Positions 59,085 through 64,000 of a DNA stretch of 64,000 bases are shown here, one piece after another. The stretch comes from JACVRW01 sp963803085 (GTDB lineage Bacteria; Actinomycetota; Thermoleophilia; Solirubrobacterales; Thermoleophilaceae). Position 1 is the first letter of the stretch. Each line of letters starts with the position of its first letter. Under the pieces are notes generated by a model, which saw only the letters and a program-made list of their open reading frames with translations, did not search any database and was not told where the DNA came from. Location of the stretch: assembly GCA_963803085.1 (NCBI GenBank), contig CAWDLE010000002.1:1-64000 (forward strand), given 5' to 3'. The position numbers and the translations under genes are program-made.

Positions 59085-59873
59085 TCAGCGCACAGCGGTC
59101 GACTTGTGCATGACCCAGCCCAGGCTCGCGCCGTGCCGGTGTGGCAAGCCGCGCAGATCGGCCAGGCCCGTTCGCAGCTCGTCCTCTGCGGTGCCCGGGA
59201 GTTGCACGAGCGTGTCGAGCGCGCTCTCGATTACATCGGCGGCGTAGTTGGCCTGTCGGGCCAGGTCGCCTCCCCGCCACGAGAACTCGCGCTCCCCTGG
59301 GTCCACGTCCCGGAAGCCAGCTTCAGCGAGCCAGCCCGGCAGCCTTGTGCCGGCGTCGCTCCACCCCGATGCGGCCATTCCCACGACCATTGCCCGGAAC
59401 AGCGCTTCGATCGCAGGACTCGACGGCTCCGCGCTGCACGTCGAATAGTCGACTTCGATCGCCGTGATCGCACCGCCCGTGCCAAGCACACGCCGGGCCT
59501 CGCGCAGCACGGCAGGCGGGTCCGCGATGTGCTCGAGGAACCACATCATCCACACGTGGTCGAAGGCTTCGTCCGGGAAAGGGAGCTTGATTGCGTCGCC
59601 CTCCGCCAGGGTTGCCTCGACCCCTGAGCGCTCGAGGTGCGTGCGGGCGAACTCCAGCTGCTGCGGCTCAATGTCGAGACCGAAGAGCCGCAGGCCCGGA
59701 TACTCCTGGCCAAGGACCGCCAGCACGGCGCCCACGCCGCAGCCGACTTCGAGCAGCCGCGTGCCCGGCTCGAGCGTCGTTCCGTCGCGGATCAGCCGAT
59801 CCCGCCAGTGCTCGGCCTGCTCGATTAACCGTTGCTGCTCGGGCGTGGCATAGCCATGGACGTAGCCGGCCAT
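59085..59873 (-). CDS. class I SAM-dependent methyltransferase
   Basis: A 262-residue enzyme from ATG 59873 with AAAGGAG upstream: MAGYVHGYATPEQQRLIEQA opening, then SAM motif TRLLEVGCGVGAVLAVLGQE, acidic loop LFGLDIEPQQL and the post-motif FDHVWMMWFLEHIADP. HWRDRLIRDGT and RLPGWLAEAGF are typical of UbiE/COQ5-like proteins. Substrate is a small molecule, unknown. Convergent with the LuxR regulator. Confidence 0.8.
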   Translation of the reverse strand: MAGYVHGYATPEQQRLIEQAEHWRDRLIRDGTTLEPGTRLLEVGCGVGAVLAVLGQEYPGLRLFGLDIEPQQLEFARTHLERSGVEATLAEGDAIKLPFPDEAFDHVWMMWFLEHIADPPAVLREARRVLGTGGAITAIEVDYSTCSAEPSSPAIEALFRAMVVGMAASGWSDAGTRLPGWLAEAGFRDVDPGEREFSWRGGDLARQANYAADVIESALDTLVQLPGTAEDELRTGLADLRGLPHRHGASLGWVMHKSTAVR

Positions 59874-59956
59874 GCAGATCGAGCTCCTTTCTCGCTCGCC
59901 GTAGGAGCGCGGCACTCTAGGAGGCATTGAGGTCAGGATCCGTCCTCAATAGCTGC

Positions 59957-60718
59957 TCAGGCGCGCTCGGCCACCAGCGCGAGTTTCCGGACCCGCGCCT
60001 CATCCAGCCACTCGATCCACAGCCGATGGGCGGCGAGCAGCTCATCCAGCGCCCGGCGGCCGATCCGCGCGGCGATGTGCTCGGCGTCCGCGGCGAACGC
60101 GTCCGCCAGCGCCTGCGCCGTCGCGCGGTGCGCGTGGCTGTGGTCCTCCTGCCACGTGACGACGAGCCCGGCCCGCTCCAGGGACGCGACCATCGCGCCG
60201 AGCGTGGTGGGCCAGACCGTGTCGGCGTCGGGCATCGCCTCCCGCTCGGCCGTCGTGAGCGGCGACCCCTCCTCGAGCGTGAAGGCGAGGCGCCCGCCGG
60301 GCCGGAGCGCCGCGGCGATCTCGCACACCAGCGCGTCCTTGTCCTCGACTGCGAGCATCGTCTCGAGCAGGAGCACCACGTCGAAGGAGCCGGCGGGGAG
60401 GGGCGGTACGTGCGCGGTCGCAAAGCGGCACGGCAGCTCGCCCGCGCGCTCGCGGGCGAGGGCGACGGCGCTCGCGCTGGCGTCCACGCCCAGGTAGACG
60501 CAGCCCAGCTCCCGCGCGAGGAAACGCCCGGGCCCGCCGACGCCGCAGCACAGGTCCAGCACCGTGACCCCGGAGCCGATGCCGGCCTGCAGCGCCAGGG
60601 CCCGGATCTCGCCGGCGGCCATGAAGCTCTCCTGCCCGACGAACTCGCCGGGGGCGTACGCCGACACGCGCGCGCGGTGCAGCGCCCGGTCGAACGCCGC
60701 GCGGTCGTCCTGCCTCAC
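59957..60718 (-). CDS. SAM-dependent methyltransferase
   Basis: A 253-residue methyltransferase with an N-terminal helical region and VTVLDLCCGVGGPGRFLARE as the SAM motif, LGVDASASAVALARE, then FDVVLLLETMLAVEDKDALV and LRPGGRLAFTLEEGSPLT. Its stop is 84 bp from the neighbouring methyltransferase start. ATG 60718 overlaps the upstream fusion gene stop (ATGA), placing it in the CDP-alcohol/sulfatase operon. The CCGVGGPG loop is close to sarcosine/tocopherol-type methyltransferases. Confidence 0.8.
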   Translation of the reverse strand: MRQDDRAAFDRALHRARVSAYAPGEFVGQESFMAAGEIRALALQAGIGSGVTVLDLCCGVGGPGRFLARELGCVYLGVDASASAVALARERAGELPCRFATAHVPPLPAGSFDVVLLLETMLAVEDKDALVCEIAAALRPGGRLAFTLEEGSPLTTAEREAMPDADTVWPTTLGAMVASLERAGLVVTWQEDHSHAHRATAQALADAFAADAEHIAARIGRRALDELLAAHRLWIEWLDEARVRKLALVAERA

Positions 60719-63030
60719 GGCGACGAGCCGAACGCGGTGAGGAAGCGGTCACGGAACGCGGACATGGGCCAGACCGGCGCCTGGGGGCTCGGCAACATGC
60801 CGTCCTGCCAGCTCCATCCGGCGATCTGGTCGATCACCTTGGGGTCGTGGGCGATGACCGAGATGGGCACGTCGTGGCTGGGGTCGTCGTGGCCGGTCAC
60901 GAGCGTCGCGGGCTGATGGTCGCCCAGCACGACGAGCACGAGGTCGTCGTCGCCGTACCGCCGCACGAACGAGAAGATGGTGCGCAGCGAGTACTCGATC
61001 GAGTGCCCGTAGGCGGCTCGGGCCCGCTCGGCATCGCCGAAGAGCGCCGCCTGTGTCGACTCCTCCACGGGGATACGGTCGAAGATCGAGCCGTCACCCA
61101 CGTCGTCCCAGGGGATGAGCTGCGGAATACGGGTCCACGGCGCGTGGCTCGAGATGAGGTCGACCTCGGCGAAGAGCGGCGGCCGGTGACGCTTGGCGAG
61201 CTCGCGACGTTGGAGGGCCAGAAGGGTGTACTGGTCGGGCATGGGCGGCAGGCCGAAGTCCGGGCCGCGGTAGCCGAAGTTGCGGCGGTCGTAGACCGCG
61301 TCGTAGTGGTAGAAGGTCGAGCCCTCCGGCCACGCCCGGCGGTTCCCCGGCATGGCCCCGACCGCCCGCCATCCGGCGCGCTTGAACGCCCGGGTGAGCG
61401 TGACGCGGTGCTTCCCTGCGACCTGGTCGTATCGCCACTCGCCGTTGACCGTGACCCCCGACTGCAGGGTGGAATGCGCGAGCCAGCTCAGGCCGCCGAA
61501 CGTGGGCGATGTGAGGAAGGCGCTGCGTGAGGAGAAACCGGCGGCCCGCAGCTGTGCGTCGCCCCGCTCGAGCACGGCGTTGATGCGGGGCGAGACGGAC
61601 GAGTCCTGGACGGCGACTCTCCCGTAGCTCTCGACGAACACGACCAGGACGTCCTTGCCTCGCAGGCCCGTCAGCAGCCTGTTGCCCGGTGTGGTGCCGA
61701 AGCGGTCGTGGGCTATCAGGCGGGTGAACGCCGCGCGACTTGCCAGGGCGGTGCGCACACCCTGCACCTCGTCGACGGCCAGGGCGGCAGCGCTCGAGGA
61801 TGCGACCGGCGCGCCTACGACGCGGAGAACCACCCATGCCACGCCGAGCACTGCCGCCGCGCGGAGCGCCCAGTCGCGGTGGCCGGCCGCGACCCGCGTT
61901 ACTCGCAGGAGCGCCAGGACCGGAATGGCCAGGATCGCGAGGATGAGGACGGCCGCGGCCGCGACGACGAGGTTCGCGGTCGCCGTGCCGATCGCCTCGC
62001 CCAGCGTCTCGATGCCGATCCCCAGGTAGCTCGAGTCGTCCAGGGGCCTGAACGGCCGGTCGAACGCCGTGAAGAACCCGATGTCCAGGATCTTCACGAG
62101 CACCAGCACGCTCAGGACCACTCCGAGGACCACGATCAGCGCGCGGCGCGGGGTGGCGGGCAGCAGGGCGGCCACGGCCACGACGACGAGGAGCTCGAGC
62201 GGGAGCCGTAGGAACGCGGTGACGTTGAGGTCGGCCGGCTGGTGTGGCGCGACGAGGGCAGCCCAGACGAGCAGCAGGGCGAGCACCGTGACCGCAACGG
62301 CAATGCCCGTGTGCGGCTGCCCGCGCTGGGCGGCATCCCGGCGCCGCCACAGCCACCACGTGCATTCGGCCATCGACGCCGCGAGCAGGGCGAGGGCAGC
62401 AAGGAGGAGGGCCTGCGTGAGCGCTCGGGGCAGGACCGCGGCGGCCGCGACCGTGAGCACGATCCCCTGTGTCGCCGCGACGAGCTTGCGCCAGCCGCGC
62501 GGCGGCAGCGGCGTGCGCATCCACGGCAGTAACCACTCGCCGGCGAGGAACAGGTAGCGCGCGGCCCCGATCGCGAGCACCCACCAGCCGCACTCGGGGG
62601 CGACGTAGACGCTGAGCGCGAGGATCAGGAACGCGTCGACCTCGCCGTCGAAGCGCCCCCCAAGCTCGGTCGCCATCCCGGTTCGCCGCGCCACCCATCC
62701 ATCGACCGCGTCCAGCACGAGCGCGACGCCCGCGAGCGTCACGACCAGCGCGACCGGCGTTCCGTGCGTGAACGAGTCCGCGGCCAGCGCGGCCACGCCG
62801 ACGGCGAGCGTGGCCCGGGCGAGCGTCACCCAGGACGCCGGCGCCAGTCGCTCACGGGGAGCGCGCGCGAGGCCGCGTGCCAGCGCTGCCGCCATGGTCA
62901 CGGCGCTGGCGATGCCGACGGTCCAGCCCGCGGTGCCGAGCCCGGCGGTCGCCGTCAGGACGGTCAGCAGCACCACCTGGGCGATCAGTCCGGTGACAGG
63001 ACCCGTCTGAGTCGCTCGCGTCTTGGTCAT
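60715..63030 (-). CDS. CDP-alcohol phosphotransferase fused to sulfatase-superfamily enzyme
   Basis: A 771-residue membrane enzyme from ATG 63030. Residues about 60-210 contain the CDP-alcohol phosphotransferase signature D-x2-D-G-x2-A-R-x8-G-x3-D-x3-D in LDAVDGWVARRTGMATELGG plus RFDGEVD. Roughly ten further membrane helices follow. The last 300 residues form an alkaline-phosphatase-like sulfatase domain (DVLVVFVESYGR with the metal/nucleophile region VQDSSVSP, FAEVDLISSHAPWTRIP, LVLVVLGDHQPATLV), as in LTA-synthase-like enzymes. One protein could make and transfer or trim a phospho-alcohol head group. Overlaps with both neighbours show one operon. Confidence 0.85.
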   Translation of the reverse strand: MTKTRATQTGPVTGLIAQVVLLTVLTATAGLGTAGWTVGIASAVTMAAALARGLARAPRERLAPASWVTLARATLAVGVAALAADSFTHGTPVALVVTLAGVALVLDAVDGWVARRTGMATELGGRFDGEVDAFLILALSVYVAPECGWWVLAIGAARYLFLAGEWLLPWMRTPLPPRGWRKLVAATQGIVLTVAAAAVLPRALTQALLLAALALLAASMAECTWWLWRRRDAAQRGQPHTGIAVAVTVLALLLVWAALVAPHQPADLNVTAFLRLPLELLVVVAVAALLPATPRRALIVVLGVVLSVLVLVKILDIGFFTAFDRPFRPLDDSSYLGIGIETLGEAIGTATANLVVAAAAVLILAILAIPVLALLRVTRVAAGHRDWALRAAAVLGVAWVVLRVVGAPVASSSAAALAVDEVQGVRTALASRAAFTRLIAHDRFGTTPGNRLLTGLRGKDVLVVFVESYGRVAVQDSSVSPRINAVLERGDAQLRAAGFSSRSAFLTSPTFGGLSWLAHSTLQSGVTVNGEWRYDQVAGKHRVTLTRAFKRAGWRAVGAMPGNRRAWPEGSTFYHYDAVYDRRNFGYRGPDFGLPPMPDQYTLLALQRRELAKRHRPPLFAEVDLISSHAPWTRIPQLIPWDDVGDGSIFDRIPVEESTQAALFGDAERARAAYGHSIEYSLRTIFSFVRRYGDDDLVLVVLGDHQPATLVTGHDDPSHDVPISVIAHDPKVIDQIAGWSWQDGMLPSPQAPVWPMSAFRDRFLTAFGSSP

Positions 63031-63716
63031 TCGTCCCGGAACCGGGGTGAGAGCGCGTAGCGCAACAGCACGACGTCGCCGATCTGGCGCACCTCGGCGA
63101 GCGTCGCGCGCCGCTTCGCGTTCCACGGGAAGCGCGCGTCGCTCACGAAGCGCGGGGCGCTCGAGTCGCCGACGAAGAAGGGCGCAACCACGAGATGCAG
63201 CTCGTCGACGAGGTCGTCGGACAGGAACTGCGTGTGCACGATGCCGCCGCCCTCGACCAAGAGGCGCTCCACGCCGCGGTCACCGAGGTCCTCGGTGAGC
63301 CGGCGCATGCGCACGCGCCGGCCGCCGTCCACGATCGTCGCCGCCCGCCCGAGCCGTGCACGGGCGTCGGCCACGCGCGGGCTTGGGGTGTAGACGAGCT
63401 TCTCGGCCTCGCCGGCGGTGAAGAAGTTCGAGCGCGCGTCGAGGTCCACCCGGTTTGTCACGGTGATCTTCTTCGGAGACGATGGAAGCCCGCGCGCGGT
63501 GCGCTCCTCGCGGCGGGCGTCCGAGCGCACGAGCAGCCGCGGGTTGTCGGTGCGCACGGTGACCGCGCCGACCATGATCGCGTCGCAGGAGGCGCGCACC
63601 TCGTCGACCCGGTCGAAGTCAGCCTCGTTGGACAGCGCCAGGCGGGGCGTGTGGTCGCCCAGGTAGCCGTCGAGCGACACGCTGCAGCTCAGCAGGGTGT
63701 ATGGGCGCTCAGACAT
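63027..63716 (-). CDS. RibD C-terminal-domain reductase
   Basis: A 229-residue DHFR-fold reductase from ATG 63716: YTLLSCSVSLDGYLGDHTPR, then SCDAIMVGAVTVRTDNPRLL and VERLLVEGGGIVHTQFLSDD. These match the pyrimidine-reductase domain of riboflavin synthesis, but with no deaminase domain. It overlaps the fusion gene (stop/start) and the flippase-like gene, so it belongs to the operon. It may reduce a pterin- or pyrimidine-derived precursor. Confidence 0.9.
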   Translation of the reverse strand: MSERPYTLLSCSVSLDGYLGDHTPRLALSNEADFDRVDEVRASCDAIMVGAVTVRTDNPRLLVRSDARREERTARGLPSSPKKITVTNRVDLDARSNFFTAGEAEKLVYTPSPRVADARARLGRAATIVDGGRRVRMRRLTEDLGDRGVERLLVEGGGIVHTQFLSDDLVDELHLVVAPFFVGDSSAPRFVSDARFPWNAKRRATLAEVRQIGDVVLLRYALSPRFRDE

Positions 63717-64000
63717 CCGGGACTCCGTGCAGGCGCGCGGGGACCTGACCCGCGAGCGCGCGGGGCGCGCGAGCACCCGTTGTAAGCTCGGCCGCCACGA
63801 GGACGACGGCGCCCGGCAGGCTGGCCACGAACACCATCACGCCGTACACGACCGCGGTGGTGACCCCGAGCGACGCGCCCAGCCCGACGGCGGCAAACGC
63901 CCAAGCCGTCACGCCCTCGCGCGGCCCCCAGCCGCCGACGTTGGGCAGCGCCGCGGCCTGAATCACGAGCAGCGCCAGCGGCAACATTTGGGACGGCGGC
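63709..64000 (-). CDS. lysylphosphatidylglycerol synthase/flippase-like membrane protein (partial)
   Basis: The C-terminal 97 residues of a multi-helix protein running off the right edge: PPSQMLPLALLVIQAAALPN, then VGGWGPREGVTAWAFAAVGL and the tail GARAPRALAG. GGWGPREG is the conserved last-loop motif of the LPG-synthase transmembrane (UPF0104-type) family. Its end overlaps the RibD-like gene start by eight bases. It is probably the head of this operon; the rest is outside the window. Confidence 0.75.
   Translation of the reverse strand, partial: PPSQMLPLALLVIQAAALPNVGGWGPREGVTAWAFAAVGLGASLGVTTAVVYGVMVFVASLPGAVVLVAAELTTGARAPRALAGQVPARLHGVPDV

Overview
The window is very GC-rich, densely packed, and looks like chromosomal DNA of an actinobacterium, most probably of the class Thermoleophilia (Solirubrobacterales-like). 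Reasons: actinobacterial-type families throughout, frequent GTG starts and 4-base stop/start overlaps, several small NTF2/SnoaL proteins (two beginning MSQE), NarL-type kinases, an F420-type LLM oxidoreductase and a SoxR-like regulator. This placement is inference from gene content. Many highly conserved genes are broken by single-base frameshifts (ald, deoB, pdp and mutM between 0.8 and 5.4 kb, then scattered cases at 6-7, 23.5, 53.6 and 56.6-58.2 kb). These look like uncorrected sequencing indels more than true decay, so such genes are annotated over their full reconstructed span.

Layout. 0-7.6 kb: nucleoside salvage and repair (ald, deoB, pdp, mutM), an MFS exporter, a DUF5519/glutaredoxin chimera and a divergent SoxR-like regulator with a clear operator. 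7.7-14.9 kb: HAD phosphatase, an orphan holin-like/endolysin pair, AraC-glyoxalase pair, ArsR and NTF2 proteins. 14.9-21.4 kb: an accessory, partly decayed region with an acetyltransferase, NTF2 paralogues, an orphan phage/contractile-system tail tube protein, about 1 kb of gene-free structured DNA, a kdpB fragment, a dispersed hairpin family, and an ArsR-SRPBCC operon bracketed by 72-bp direct repeats. 21.4-35.4 kb: MarR/MFS pair, a secreted zinc-phospholipase-like protein with PLAT and CARDB domains, a selenium-binding-protein operon ending in a hydrolase-glycosyltransferase fusion, HxlR/FAD reductase, stress protein, GH16 and DDAH genes. 35.5-46.2 kb: a NarL-type two-component pair, SDR/cupin/TetR genes, gene remnants, an HD hydrolase, an LLM oxidoreductase, a fused drug ABC exporter and a DHFR-like reductase. 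46.3-52.4 kb: a LysR-controlled NAD-type formate dehydrogenase operon with fdhD. 52.5-59.1 kb: a frameshifted DctP-like lipoprotein, a secreted protein, and a four-gene signalling operon (lone receiver, two kinases, LuxR regulator). 59.1-64 kb: methyltransferases, a CDP-alcohol phosphotransferase-sulfatase fusion, a RibD-like reductase and the end of a flippase-like membrane protein.

The most striking observation is the signalling operon at 54.8-59.1 kb. The first kinase has an intact ATP-binding domain but has lost the phospho-acceptor histidine (Arg instead). The second keeps the histidine but has lost the N-, D- and G-boxes of its ATP-binding domain. The pair looks like an obligate two-kinase relay in which one protein phosphorylates the other. 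Secondary points of interest are the orphan lysis module and tail tube gene, the repeat-bracketed cassette with its hairpin family, and several unusual domain fusions.
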